64,000 nucleotides of DNA, from NCBI RefSeq assembly GCF_029989365.1, contig NZ_JAPRAQ010000031.1, forward strand, positions 1 to 64,000, read 5' to 3'. A program made the position numbers and the translations under genes. This stretch comes from Bradyrhizobium sp. Arg816. Lineage in GTDB: Bacteria; Pseudomonadota; Alphaproteobacteria; Rhizobiales; Xanthobacteraceae. The notes under the pieces are model-generated. The model was not told the origin of the DNA and ran no database searches. It worked only from the letters and a program-made list of their open reading frames with translations. Numbering within the stretch: the stretch's first letter is position 1; the number at the start of each line of letters is the position of its first letter. Shown piece by piece: positions 52,399 to 61,179 of this stretch.

Positions 52399-53595
52399 TC
52401 ACGCCTTCTCCAGCGCCGCGGTCAGATCCTCGATCAGATCATCCGCATGCTCGAGCCCCGCCGAGAAGCGGATGAAGCCCTCGCTGATGCCGAGCGCGGC
52501 GCGGTCTTCCGGCTTGAGGCGCTGATGCGTCGTGGTCGCCGGATGCGTGACGAGGCTCTTGGCATCGCCGAGATTGTTCGAGATTTTTGCAAGCTTGAGC
52601 TCGTTGAGCACGCGGAACGCGCCCTGCTTGCCGCCCTTGACCTCGAAGCCGACCAGCGTCGAGCCGCCGCGCATCTGCTTCTTCACGAGAGCTGCCTGCG
52701 GATGGTCGGCGCGGCCGGGATAGACCAGGCGCGAAATCTTCGGATGGCTCGCCAGCACGTCGGCGATGCGTCCCGCCGTCTCGGTCTGCGCACGCACGCG
52801 TACGCCGAGCGTCTCCAGGCCCTTGAGCAGGACCCACGCGTTGAACGGCGAGATCGACGGGCCGGTCTGGCGCATGAAATTGTGGATGTGCTCGGCGATG
52901 AACGCTTCCGACGACAGGATGATGCCGCCGAGACAACGGCCCTGGCCGTCGATGTGCTTGGTCGCGGAATAGACCACGACGTCGGCCCCGAGTGCGAGCG
53001 GGCTCTGCCAGATCGGTGTCGCAAACACGTTGTCGACGACGAGCCGCGCGCCGCCGCCGTGCGCGATCTCGGCAATGCCGGGAATGTCGAGCACGTCGAG
53101 CGTCGGATTGGTCGGGCTTTCCAGGAAGAACGTCTTGGTGTTCGGCCTGAGCGCACGCTGCCACTGGTCGAGATCGGCCCCGTCCACCAGCGTGGTCTCG
53201 ATGCCGTAGCGCGGCAGCAAGTCCTGGATGACGTAGAGACACGAGCCGAACAGGGCGCGCGAGGCGACCACGTGATCGCCGGCCTTCAGCGGCGCCAGGA
53301 TCGCGGTCGTCACCGCGGCCATGCCGGTTGCGGCCGAGCGCGCCGCCTCGGCGCCCTCGAGCTCGATCATGCGGCGCTCGAACATCGCGATGGTGGGGTT
53401 GGAGTAGCGCGAATAGATGAAGCCGGGGTCCTCGCCCTTGAACCGCGCCTCGCACTCCTCGGCGCTGTTGTAGACATAGCCCTGGGTCAGGAACAGCGCC
53501 TCCGACGTCTCGCCATATTGCGAGCGCAGGGTGCCGGAATGAACCAGACGGGTTTCAGGACGGTATTGCGTGGTGGACGCCGGGGACTTCGACAT
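52399..53595 (-). CDS. metZ: O-succinylhomoserine sulfhydrylase
   Basis: 398 residues from the ATG at 53595 with GAGGAGG upstream. Cys/Met PLP family: YSRYSNPT, GMAAVTTAILA, PTNPTLDVLD, and PLP lysine in YSATKHIDGQG. MetZ-type rather than MetB by its length and start (RLVHSGTLRSQYGETSEA). Makes homocysteine from O-succinylhomoserine and sulfide. Controlled by the SAM-II leader upstream. Confidence 0.9.
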   Translation of the reverse strand: MSKSPASTTQYRPETRLVHSGTLRSQYGETSEALFLTQGYVYNSAEECEARFKGEDPGFIYSRYSNPTIAMFERRMIELEGAEAARSAATGMAAVTTAILAPLKAGDHVVASRALFGSCLYVIQDLLPRYGIETTLVDGADLDQWQRALRPNTKTFFLESPTNPTLDVLDIPGIAEIAHGGGARLVVDNVFATPIWQSPLALGADVVVYSATKHIDGQGRCLGGIILSSEAFIAEHIHNFMRQTGPSISPFNAWVLLKGLETLGVRVRAQTETAGRIADVLASHPKISRLVYPGRADHPQAALVKKQMRGGSTLVGFEVKGGKQGAFRVLNELKLAKISNNLGDAKSLVTHPATTTHQRLKPEDRAALGISEGFIRFSAGLEHADDLIEDLTAALEKA

Positions 53596-53609
53596 AGGAC
53601 CTCCTCTGC

Positions 53610-53630
53610 GTGACCATCGAAAATGGTCAC
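53610..53630 (-). other. Hairpin beside the metZ ribosome site
   Basis: GTGACCAT and ATGGTCAC (53610-53617 and 53623-53630) pair perfectly around a 5-base loop. On the metZ strand it comes right after the terminator T run and five bases before the GAGGAGG site, so it may limit ribosome access or be a leftover of a second switch. Confidence 0.6.
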
Positions 53631-53664
53631 AAAAAAACCGGCCTGGATAACTTCCACGGGCCGG
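53631..53664 (-). terminator. Terminator of the metZ leader
   Basis: On the minus strand CCGGCC, a 15-base loop and GGCCGG are followed by seven T. The 5' arm is shared with an alternative hairpin (53659-53684) whose arms are GGCCGGG and CCCGGCC. The two structures exclude each other, as expected for a switch that stops transcription when methionine is plentiful. Confidence 0.8.
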
Positions 53665-53684
53665 GATCACAGAGGTCCCCGGCC

Positions 53685-53738
53685 TGTTTAGCGACTTATT
53701 TAACGTGGCTGCAAGCCGGCCGGCTCAAATCACCACGG
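53685..53738 (-). ncRNA. SAM-II riboswitch aptamer before metZ
   Basis: On the minus strand the leader reads CGTGGTGATTTGAGC, then GGCTTGCAGCCACGTTAAA, then a GTCGCTAAA tail. CGTGG pairs with CCACG, and the TTGCAGCC and GCTAAA blocks are the conserved pseudoknot parts of the SAM-II class, found before metA, metX and metZ in alphaproteobacteria. It is followed at once by the alternative terminator. Confidence 0.85.
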
Positions 53739-53826
53739 GATAAGTGATGCTCATATTCCGCAATGGCCTTTCCGTCAAGGCGTCCATCGGATAGCCGTAA
53801 AAGGCTAGTATTTCCCGCATGTCCGG

Positions 53827-54963
53827 ATGCGTTTGACCCCCGACGAGGACCCCTGGTTGAGCTTCACGGTTGCCGCCGACGCCAATGGTATCCTGCCCGA
53901 CCGCATGATCGCAGCGATGGCGGAGGCAGGCCTCATCCTGCCCGCTTATGACTTCGTCGAGAGCCAGATCCAGCCGGCGAGCCTCGACCTCCGCCTCGGT
54001 GACATCGCGTATCGCGTTCGCGCCAGCTTCCTGCCCGGTCCCGGCGCGACCGTCGCCGAGCGCATCGACGAGTTGAAGCTGCACGAGTTCAGCCTCACCG
54101 ATGGCGCGGTGCTGGAGACCAATTGCGTCTACATCGTGCCGCTCTTGGAAAGCCTGGCGCTGCCGCCGGAGATCGTCGCCGCCGCGAACCCGAAAAGTTC
54201 GACCGGCCGGCTCGATGTCTTCACACGCGTCATCGCCGACGGCACCCGCCGCTTCGACATGATCGGCGCCGGCTATCACGGCCCGCTCTACGCCGAGATC
54301 AGCCCGAAGACGTTTCCGGTGCTGGTCAGCGAGGGCTCGCGCTTGAGCCAGGTGCGCTTCCGCACCGGAGATGCCATCCTCAACATCGACGAGCTCGAGG
54401 CGCTGCATGCGACCGAGCGTCTGGTCGATCTCGACGATGCTGATCTCACCGGCGGCGTCGCCGTCTCCGTCGACCTCTCCGGCGAGAAGGCCAACGGCTT
54501 CGTCGGCTACCGCGCCAAGCGCCACACCGGCGTCGTCGACGTCGACCGCCGCTCCGGCTATGCGGTGGAGGATTTCTGGGAGCCGATCTCGGCGCGTCCC
54601 GATGGCAGCCTGATCCTCGACCCCGGCGAGTTCTACATCCTCGCCTCCAAGGAAGCCGTGCAGGTGCCGCCCGATTACGCCGCGGAGATGGTGCCGTTCG
54701 ATCCCCTGGTCGGCGAGTTCCGCGTGCACTATGCCGGCTTCTTCGATCCCGGCTTCGGCTATGCCGGCGCCGGCGGGCAGGGATCGCGCGCCGTGTTGGA
54801 AGTGCGCTCGCGCGAAGTGCCGTTCATTCTCGAGCACGGCCAGATCGTCGGCCGTCTCGTCTACGAGAAGATGCTGGCGCGCCCCGACGCGATGTACGGC
54901 CAGCGCATCGGCTCGAACTACCAGGCGCAGGGGCTGAAGCTGAGCAAGCATTTCCGGGTGTAG
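53827..54963 (+). CDS. dcd: dCTP deaminase, two-domain long form
   Basis: 378 residues, about twice the length of E. coli Dcd. Two copies of the dUTPase/Dcd barrel are visible: residues 15-185 with QPASLDLRLGD and NPKSSTGRLDVF (the P-loop-like arm), and 190-378 with a weaker second GDPG-free copy (GFFDPGFGYAGAGGQGSRAVLEV). Such long forms occur in alphaproteobacteria and make dUMP/dUTP precursor from dCTP. It is divergent from metZ, with the riboswitch leader between. Confidence 0.85.
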   Translation: MRLTPDEDPWLSFTVAADANGILPDRMIAAMAEAGLILPAYDFVESQIQPASLDLRLGDIAYRVRASFLPGPGATVAERIDELKLHEFSLTDGAVLETNCVYIVPLLESLALPPEIVAAANPKSSTGRLDVFTRVIADGTRRFDMIGAGYHGPLYAEISPKTFPVLVSEGSRLSQVRFRTGDAILNIDELEALHATERLVDLDDADLTGGVAVSVDLSGEKANGFVGYRAKRHTGVVDVDRRSGYAVEDFWEPISARPDGSLILDPGEFYILASKEAVQVPPDYAAEMVPFDPLVGEFRVHYAGFFDPGFGYAGAGGQGSRAVLEVRSREVPFILEHGQIVGRLVYEKMLARPDAMYGQRIGSNYQAQGLKLSKHFRV

Positions 54964-54980
54964 TAATAGCCCACCCTCCG

Positions 54981-55086
54981 CTGTCATTCCCCGCGAAGGC
55001 GGGGAATCCAGTACGCCACGGCCTCTCGACTCAATCACAAGCGCCTCTGGAATACTGGATCGCCCGGTCTTCGCAGGGTGATGACA
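54981..55086. repeat. Intergenic palindromic repeat, family F, reversed
   Basis: Reverse-oriented copy of the family: CTGTCATTCCCCGCGAAGGCGGGGAATCC, CCAGTAC, then TACTGGATCGCCCGGTCTTCGCAGGG and ATGACA. Follows the dcd stop by 18 bases. Confidence 0.78.
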
Positions 55087-55158
55087 CCGAGCTTGTGGCG
55101 TGTTGCGTCACCCCATCCGCGATGACACACTCCCGCAAAACAACGATCGGGAGCGAAC

Positions 55159-56211
55159 ATGACCGCCGCATCAGACGCAGCACAAGAAGCGCAATGGAAG
55201 CGCTGGCGCGCGGTCGCCGACCTCTATCACGCCTACTTCACCGGCCTCATCCTCACCGTCGTCACGCGGCGCGGTACGGCGGATGCTGCCGAATTCGTCT
55301 TCCGCGTGTTTCGCCGCCAGCAGCAGGAGCGCTTCCTGCCGGGGCTCGAGAAGCTCGGTCTCAGTCATCTGCCGCCGGCGGTGGCCGCCGCGCAATATCA
55401 CTATCTCTCCAACTGGATCGGCGGCGTGCATGTCGAGTACATGTATGAGAGCGACTGCAAAGCCTGGATCCGCTATCCGCCGCCGCGCTGGATCTGGAAG
55501 GGTACCGCGATCTGTGGCGTGCCGGGTGAGGTCTCGCGCGCGATGCTGCGCGGCTGGCACGCCAACAATGGCGTCGCGCTCGGCGATCTCAGGCTCGGCT
55601 TCGTCTGCACCAAGCAAAGCGTCGACGGTCAGGACGGGCTCGAAGGCTATTATCATCAGTACGACCACCCGCTCGAGGTGGACCAGCGCCTGGTGTTCGC
55701 GCGCCATCTGGAAGCGCCATTGTTCGACGCTAAGACCGCGCCTGCCTTGCCCGTCGCGAGCTGGCCGAAGCCGCGGCTGGAAAAAGCCTACCGCAACTAC
55801 GCGATGGAATATGTGCGCACCGCCGCGCCCGTCATGGTGCAATTGTTCGGCCCGGAAGACGCCGGCTATCTCCTGCATCTCACGGGCAAGCTGATCGGGA
55901 TGCAGTATTTCGACGAGGTTGCAGCGGCGCTCGCAATGAGCCGCGGCGGCGCCAGCGAGTTCGCAGCGTTCCTGAATGCGCTGTTTGCCGCGCAGGATGA
56001 CTCTGCCGAGACGACGGCATCGGAAGGCACGTTTGAATTTCGTCAGCAGAGCTGGAAGCTGATGGATGACGTCGCCGACTATCATCGCGCCTGCACCAAG
56101 GTGCTGGAAGGGTTGTTCGAGGGGCTCGCTGCCGGATGCGGGCGGCACATCGGCGTGCACCTGCGCCCGACAGCGGGCGGTCGGCCGCCGCTGGTGTGGA
56201 CCATTGAGTAA
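55159..56211 (+). CDS. Conserved hypothetical protein, 350 residues
   Basis: No signal peptide or membrane segment. Aromatic-rich and helical, with notable patches YHYLSNWIGGVHVEYMYESDC, PPPRWIWKG and HLTGKLIGMQYF and several cysteines. Codon use is like that of the neighbours. I do not recognise the family; a cytoplasmic enzyme or ligand-binding protein is possible. It precedes a MATE gene by 163 bases without clear coupling. Confidence 0.7.
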   Translation: MTAASDAAQEAQWKRWRAVADLYHAYFTGLILTVVTRRGTADAAEFVFRVFRRQQQERFLPGLEKLGLSHLPPAVAAAQYHYLSNWIGGVHVEYMYESDCKAWIRYPPPRWIWKGTAICGVPGEVSRAMLRGWHANNGVALGDLRLGFVCTKQSVDGQDGLEGYYHQYDHPLEVDQRLVFARHLEAPLFDAKTAPALPVASWPKPRLEKAYRNYAMEYVRTAAPVMVQLFGPEDAGYLLHLTGKLIGMQYFDEVAAALAMSRGGASEFAAFLNALFAAQDDSAETTASEGTFEFRQQSWKLMDDVADYHRACTKVLEGLFEGLAAGCGRHIGVHLRPTAGGRPPLVWTIE

Positions 56212-56373
56212 TTCCACCACTTGAAATGCGCTGCCGCAGGGCACGCCTGCATCCGGCGCAGGAGGAATCGGCAAATGCCGTGCTAAGCCTGTCGCCGCGC
56301 CTTCCGCGCGAAGAAATTTATTGGCACACCTACGCATTGCCGCGCCGCGAATGGCCTGCGCCCGGGAGAGGAC

Positions 56374-57816
56374 ATGTCCGACATCGCCGAAATCCCGGTC
56401 GATGAACAAGAGCGTCCGTTGCCGCCGCCTCCGCGGCCGGTACGAAGCGCGCTGATGGACGGGCCGATTCTGCGCACGCTGCTCGGCCTCGCCTGGCCGA
56501 ACGTGGTCGCGCTGTCGGCCGGCACCTGTGTGGTGATCGCGGAGACCTCCTATATCGGTCGGCTCGGCGTCGAGGCGCTAGCCGCAATGGCGCTGGTGTT
56601 TCCGACAGTGATCCTGACCATGACGATGTCCGGCGGGGCCATGGGCGGCGCCGTGGCGTCGGCCATTGCGCGGGCGCTCGGCGCAGGCGACCGCGAGCGC
56701 GCCGGCACGCTCGCCGCACATGCACTGCTGATCGGCATCACCTTCGGCCTCGTCTTCATGCTGGGTATGCTGATCTTCGGGCCGCGCGTTCTGGAAATGC
56801 TCGGCGGACGCGGGGATGTGCTGACGCATGCGATCGCCTACACACAGGTGTTTTTTGGCGGGGCCGTGCTGCCGTGGCTGCTCAACACCATGGCCGGCGT
56901 GTTGCGCGGCACCGGCAACATGAAGCTGCCCTCGCTGTTGATGCTGAATTCCGCGGTCATGCAGGTCGTGCTTGGCGGCACGCTGGGCCTCGGGCTCGGG
57001 CCCGTGCCGCAGTTCGGCATGCGCGGCGTCGCGGCCGGCTCGCTGATCGCCTATTCCATGAACATCTGTGTGATGGGCTGGTACCTGTTCTCCGGCCGCG
57101 CCCGAATCGTACCGAAACTGCGCGGGCTGCGGGTCCAATGGGCGATGTTCTTCGACATCCTCAAGGTCGGCGCCATCGCCTGCTTCTCGCCGCTGCAATC
57201 GGTGCTGACGATCTCGATCTTCACCCACATGCTGGCAAAGTTCGGCACTGCGATCCTCGCCGGCTACGGCATCGGCGCGCGGCTGGAATTTTTGCTGACC
57301 TCGATCGCGTTCTCGTTCGGCATCGCCTCGGTGCCGATGATCGGCATGGCGATCGGCGCGGTGCGCATCGCGCGCGCCCGGCGCATCGCCTGGATCGCCG
57401 GTGCGAGCGCGTTCGTCGCCGTCGGCGCGCCGGCGTGCCTCGTCGCGCTGTTCCCAGATCTCTGGGTCAACATCTTCACCGACAGCGCCACCGTGCGCGC
57501 GACCAGCCATCAATATCTGTCGACGGTGGCACCATTCTACGCCTTCATCGGGCTCGCCTCGACGATGTATTTCTCGTCGCAGGGCGCGGCGAAGGTGATC
57601 GGTCCGGTGCTGGCGCAGACCACGCGCCTGATCTACATCGCGGCGATCGGCTGGTGGCTGTCGACGCACGACGCCACCGCGCAGAGCTTCTTCTGGCTGG
57701 CCGCCAGCTCGATGGTCGTGCTCGGCCTGCTCTCGTGCTCCAGCGTGGTGCTGACACGCTGGGGGCCGCGCGAGAACAAGCCTGCGATCAGGCCGGCTCT
57801 TTCGGCTGCCGACTAA
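56374..57816 (+). CDS. MATE-family efflux transporter
   Basis: 480 residues, twelve membrane helices in two homologous halves. Family features include LAWPNVVALSAGT near the first helix and the second-half repeat. GGGAGAGGAC gives a strong ribosome site. Exports cationic drugs or plant compounds in exchange for protons or sodium; substrate unknown. Its last four bases overlap the end of the Met/Gly-rich gene on the other strand. Confidence 0.9.
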   Translation: MSDIAEIPVDEQERPLPPPPRPVRSALMDGPILRTLLGLAWPNVVALSAGTCVVIAETSYIGRLGVEALAAMALVFPTVILTMTMSGGAMGGAVASAIARALGAGDRERAGTLAAHALLIGITFGLVFMLGMLIFGPRVLEMLGGRGDVLTHAIAYTQVFFGGAVLPWLLNTMAGVLRGTGNMKLPSLLMLNSAVMQVVLGGTLGLGLGPVPQFGMRGVAAGSLIAYSMNICVMGWYLFSGRARIVPKLRGLRVQWAMFFDILKVGAIACFSPLQSVLTISIFTHMLAKFGTAILAGYGIGARLEFLLTSIAFSFGIASVPMIGMAIGAVRIARARRIAWIAGASAFVAVGAPACLVALFPDLWVNIFTDSATVRATSHQYLSTVAPFYAFIGLASTMYFSSQGAAKVIGPVLAQTTRLIYIAAIGWWLSTHDATAQSFFWLAASSMVVLGLLSCSSVVLTRWGPRENKPAIRPALSAAD

Positions 57817-58298
57817 CGGTGCCTGTGGCGGCGATGGCCGCCACCGCCGACATTGGCGAGCCGCATCAATTGCGGAATCATCGCCATCATGTCGCCGCCA
57901 CTGGTGCCGCCGAGCATGCCCATGATGTCGCCGCCACCCATGCCGCTCACTCCGGTCGGCATGTAGCCGCCACCGCCCATCGGCGTGTAGCCGCCGTAGT
58001 TGGGCGCGCCGAAGCCACCGCCGAAATTGCCGCCGCCGCCCATCATGCTGCCGAGCCCGCCGCCGCCATTGTCCATCATGCGGCTCATCATCGGACCCAT
58101 GGTCTGCATCAGCATGGCGAAGCGGCGCTTGCCCATCTTCGCCTTCATCATCTCCAGCATCGGCGCCATCTGGGTCATCATGTCCTCGCCGCCGGCGCCT
58201 CCGCCGCCGAGGAACTGCGCCTTTGCCGGCGCGCTCGAGATCGAAAACAGCAGCAGCACGGCGGCTGCCTGGCAGATCACTTTATCCGCACCTCTCAT
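57813..58298 (-). CDS. Secreted Met/Gly-rich low-complexity protein
   Basis: 161 residues from the ATG at 58298 with GAGGAGC upstream. Signal peptide (AAAVLLLFSISSAPAKAQ), then Gly-rich tracts (FLGGGGAGGEDMM) with clustered Met (MLEMMKAKMGKRR, MMSRMMDNGGGG) and a Gly/His/Arg end (GGGGHRRHRHR). About 29 Met in the mature part. The Met clusters could bind copper(I); this is speculation. No family is recognised. Confidence 0.72.
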   Translation of the reverse strand: MRGADKVICQAAAVLLLFSISSAPAKAQFLGGGGAGGEDMMTQMAPMLEMMKAKMGKRRFAMLMQTMGPMMSRMMDNGGGGLGSMMGGGGNFGGGFGAPNYGGYTPMGGGGYMPTGVSGMGGGDIMGMLGGTSGGDMMAMIPQLMRLANVGGGGHRRHRHR

Positions 58299-58398
58299 GG
58301 CCTGCTCCTCGCGTGCGTGGCTCCGCCGGGAGAGCGGAGCCAACCGGACGCACGCGGCCATCGTTAGGGCCGGCGAGGGCAGGGCTCTGTGAGAAAGA

Positions 58399-58800
58399 TC
58401 ACGCCGCCACGGCCGGGAACGCCCGGTGTATCGCGGCGACGGCGTCCCTGGTCTGCCCCTGGACGTAAGCCGCAAGCTCGTTCGGCAGCATGTCGATGAT
58501 CCAGACAAGGCGGCAGCTCGTCTCGCCCTCGGCGATCACCTGCACCGAGGCGCTGTAATGCCTCAGCCGCTCGTTGTTGATGGCGTAGACCAGCCGCTGC
58601 CGCGCATCGTCGCAATCGACCAGCACCTCGCGTGCCACTGATCCATTGGCGAAGGTGACGATGCGTGCATCGCCGTCGAGCGTGCAGGCGGTGACGAAGC
58701 CCGGCGCCAGCCGCTGAGGCAGCGCTCCGAAATCTCGTACGGCGTCCCAGACGTCGCGGGCGGGAACGGGGAGGGAAATGTCGTTGTGGATGGAGGCCAT
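58399..58800 (-). CDS. SRPBCC-family (START-like) protein
   Basis: 133 residues from the ATG at 58800 with AAGGACACC upstream. Single SRPBCC barrel: start ISLPVPARDVWDAVRDFGAL, strands through GSVAREVLVDCD and the SCRLVWIIDMLP helix-strand. Members bind small hydrophobic or aromatic molecules. It follows an AraC and a VOC gene in the same direction, separated from the latter by a repeat. Confidence 0.8.
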   Translation of the reverse strand: MASIHNDISLPVPARDVWDAVRDFGALPQRLAPGFVTACTLDGDARIVTFANGSVAREVLVDCDDARQRLVYAINNERLRHYSASVQVIAEGETSCRLVWIIDMLPNELAAYVQGQTRDAVAAIHRAFPAVAA

Positions 58801-58839
58801 GAAGGTGTCCTTGATTGGGAAAGTCGTCACCACAAACAC

Positions 58840-58927
58840 CGTCATTGCGAGCGTAGCGAAGCAATCCAGAGATGTTTCCGCAGAGACAATCTGGATTGCT
58901 TCGTCGCAAGAGCTCCTCGCAATGACG
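58840..58927. repeat. Intergenic palindromic repeat, family C
   Basis: Second copy of the family at 16874-16953: CGTCATTGCGAGCGTAGCGAAGC at one end and TGCTTCG...CGCAATGACG at the other, with CAATCCAGA / TCTGGATTG arms. The right half has a short insertion compared with the first copy. Confidence 0.75.
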
Positions 58928-58938
58928 GAGGAGAGAGC

Positions 58939-59298
58939 TCACACACAAACCGCCTCGATGTTGTTGCCATCGGGATCAATCAGGAACGCCGCGTAGTAGG
59001 TCGGGCTATAGTCCTTGCGCGGGCCGGCGCCGCCATTGTCGCGGCCGCCGCTCTTCAGGCCCTCGCTGTGGAATGCCTTGACCGCGTCATGGTCCTTGGC
59101 GCGGAAGGCGATATGCGCGCCGTCGGCCTTGCGTCCCTTGTTCAGGTGCAACCAGAGCGCCGGCTCGCCCTTCGGCCCGAAGCCCCCATAGCCGTCGCCG
59201 CTGGAGCACAGGGCGTAGCCGAGCGGGGCCAGCACCGCGGTGTAGAAGCGCGTGGCGGCGTCGAGGTCGGCAACACGCAGTCCGATATGGTCGTACAT
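58939..59298 (-). CDS. VOC-family (glyoxalase/bleomycin-resistance fold) protein
   Basis: 119 residues from the ATG at 59298; GGAGA lies five bases upstream. Two beta-alpha-beta-beta-beta units: first HIGLRVADLDAATRFYTAVL with metal His, second ending IDPDGNNIEAV with a metal Glu. Such proteins are isomerases, dioxygenases or drug-binding proteins; substrate unknown. Follows the AraC regulator by 55 bases. Confidence 0.83.
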   Translation of the reverse strand: MYDHIGLRVADLDAATRFYTAVLAPLGYALCSSGDGYGGFGPKGEPALWLHLNKGRKADGAHIAFRAKDHDAVKAFHSEGLKSGGRDNGGAGPRKDYSPTYYAAFLIDPDGNNIEAVCV

Positions 59299-59353
59299 GA
59301 TCGTCTCCATTGCAAAGCGCGCCGCAACTGGCGCGCGCCGGAGACGACCCTAT

Positions 59354-60193
59354 TCAGTTGAGGGTCGCGCGCTCTTGGAGAATCTTGCGCTCGCCCTTCG
59401 ATGCCTGCCGGAACTTCGTCGGCGACACGCCGGCGGCGCGATGGAAGGTGCGGACGAAATTGGAGAGATCGCCGAAGCCGACGTCATAGGCGACGTCGGT
59501 GACCGCGATGTCATCATCTGTCAGCAGCCGCGCCGCGTGGCGTAGCCGCGAGCGCACCAGATATTGATGCGGGGTGACGCCGAGCACGGCCGAGAACAGC
59601 CGCAGGAAATGGAACGGGCTGAGGCCCGCCTGCCGCGCCGCCTGTTCGAGATCGACCTCGGCATGCGAGTTGGCGTCGATCCACAGCGCCGCTTCGACCG
59701 CGCGGCGGCGGTCGCGTGCGGTGGGCGTGGCCGGCTTCCGCGCCTTGCCCGAGACGACATCGACGAAGCGGCCGGCCAGAATTTGACCGACCTCGTCGAG
59801 ACCGAGGTCGCTGTTGCCATCTGCGGCCGTCTGGGCGAGTTCGCCCAGCACCATCAGCTCGGGCAGCGGCGGTGTCGCGCCGACCTGCCAGATCTCGCGC
59901 CGTCCCCCGAGGGCATTGACCATGTCTTCGCTGAAGAAGAAGCCCAGGCAGACGTCGCCGCTGACATGCTCATGCGTGCAAGTGTATTCCTCGCGGGGAG
60001 CGCCGACCAGCATCGAGCCCGCCACCAGCTCGAAGAAGCCGGCGCGGCACTGGCAGCCGAAGCTGCCGGAGCGGACATAGGCAATGGAATGGCCGGTGCG
60101 GCACTCCGCGAACGGTTTGTCGTCCGGTCCCGCATCGCAGCGAAACTCGGAGACGATGATCGATTGCGTGGTCAGCAGCGTGGTCGCGTCCAT
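59354..60193 (-). CDS. AraC-family transcriptional regulator
   Basis: 279 residues. N-terminal cupin-like effector part with several Cys and His (SGSFGCQCRAGF, YTCTHEHVSGD) and C-terminal double HTH (LEQAARQAGLSPFHFLRLF and VTDVAYDVGFGDLSNFVRTF). The linker RDRRRAVEAALW lies between. Heads a likely operon with the VOC and SRPBCC genes. The Cys-rich effector part could sense a metal or thiol-reactive compound. Confidence 0.86.
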   Translation of the reverse strand: MDATTLLTTQSIIVSEFRCDAGPDDKPFAECRTGHSIAYVRSGSFGCQCRAGFFELVAGSMLVGAPREEYTCTHEHVSGDVCLGFFFSEDMVNALGGRREIWQVGATPPLPELMVLGELAQTAADGNSDLGLDEVGQILAGRFVDVVSGKARKPATPTARDRRRAVEAALWIDANSHAEVDLEQAARQAGLSPFHFLRLFSAVLGVTPHQYLVRSRLRHAARLLTDDDIAVTDVAYDVGFGDLSNFVRTFHRAAGVSPTKFRQASKGERKILQERATLN

Positions 60194-60203
60194 GCCACCT
60201 ATC

Positions 60204-60295
60204 TAGGCATGATCCGGACAAGTGTGTAGCGGTTGTCCAACAAGATCATGCCTAAAAAAACGGAGCTAAAGTGCGATCGAGATCGCGCCTTAGCT
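60204..60295. repeat. Intergenic palindromic repeats between araC and ogt
   Basis: TAGGCATGATC (60204-60214) and GATCATGCCTA (60244-60254) are exact inverted copies with inner GGACAA / TTGTCC arms. A second element, AGCTAAAGTGCGATC (60264-60278) and GATCGCGCCTTAGCT (60281-60295), overlaps the ogt stop. Both resemble elements dispersed in rhizobia and could end ogt transcripts. Confidence 0.65.
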
Positions 60296-60868
60296 GGAGG
60301 GCCTCGGTGGGGCAACGGGCAGCAGCACCTCGAACAGCGTCTTGCTCGCGACCGGATGCGCGCCCTCGAGCGCCAGCAGCCGCCGCTTGGAGATCACCCC
60401 GCCGTCAGGCGAGAGCCGGTCGGCGTAATTGCCGGCCTCCAGCACCCGGTGGCAGGGCACGATCAGCATGTAGGGATTTTTGGCGATCGCCTGCGCCACC
60501 GAATGCGCGGCGCCGGAGGCGCCCAGCGCCTTGGCGATCTCGTGATAGGTGCGCGTCTCCCCGCGCGGAATGGCGCAGGCGGCTTCATAAACGCGCCGGT
60601 GGAAGCCGGGCACGCCGCCGGCGTCCAGGCTGACCTCGGAAAAATCAGGGTCGCCGCCCTGCAGAAGGCCCACGATGCCCTCGATCGCAAGCTCGGCATT
60701 CAGCGGAGGCTGCTGCTCGCGCGCCTCGGGATGGACCGCGAAAATCCGGCGGCGGGTGTCGATCTCCCGCGCCTCCGGCAATTGCACGGCAACCACACCG
60801 GTGCTGCTCCAGATGATGCCGCAGCGCCCTATGGCCGTGTTGAATATCGCGTAGCCACGCCCCACCAT
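60290..60868 (-). CDS. ogt: Methylated-DNA-protein-cysteine S-methyltransferase
   Basis: 192 residues from the ATG at 60868; an open extension of 38 codons upstream looks non-coding. C-terminal Ada/Ogt domain with the acceptor cysteine in IVPCHRV and helix-turn block ETRTYHEIAKALG. Removes O6-methylguanine lesions. The LPEAREID region begins the N-terminal fold. Confidence 0.9.
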   Translation of the reverse strand: MVGRGYAIFNTAIGRCGIIWSSTGVVAVQLPEAREIDTRRRIFAVHPEAREQQPPLNAELAIEGIVGLLQGGDPDFSEVSLDAGGVPGFHRRVYEAACAIPRGETRTYHEIAKALGASGAAHSVAQAIAKNPYMLIVPCHRVLEAGNYADRLSPDGGVISKRRLLALEGAHPVASKTLFEVLLPVAPPRPSS

Positions 60869-61039
60869 GCACACGCCCCACTCAGTGCACGTCTCCCCAG
60901 ACGCGTGATCATAACACCGCCACAATCCGGCGCACCCAAAATCTTGCCAGGACGTTAACATCCGTCCGGCTGACCGCGCCAAAGCGCTTGGCGAGGGACG
61001 CCGTCTCGGCTAATCAGGGTTGGCGTGAGACGCGCATTC

Positions 61040-61113
61040 GCGGGCGTAGTTCAATGGTAGAACGGCAGCTTCCCAAGCTGCATACGAGGGTTCGATTCCC
61101 TTCGCCCGCTCCA
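61040..61113 (+). tRNA. tRNA-Gly (anticodon CCC)
   Basis: Acceptor GCGGGCG pairs with CGCCCGC; D arm GTTCAATGGTAGAAC; anticodon stem GCAGC / GCTGC with loop TTCCCAA; T arm GAGGGTTCGATTCCC; encoded CCA. A run of seven T follows, as a terminator. Confidence 0.97.
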
Positions 61114-61179
61114 ATTTTTTTGCCGATGGGCGTCTTACGGCAGCAAGCCAGCTCACCCATTGCGCCGCCGACCTTGAGA

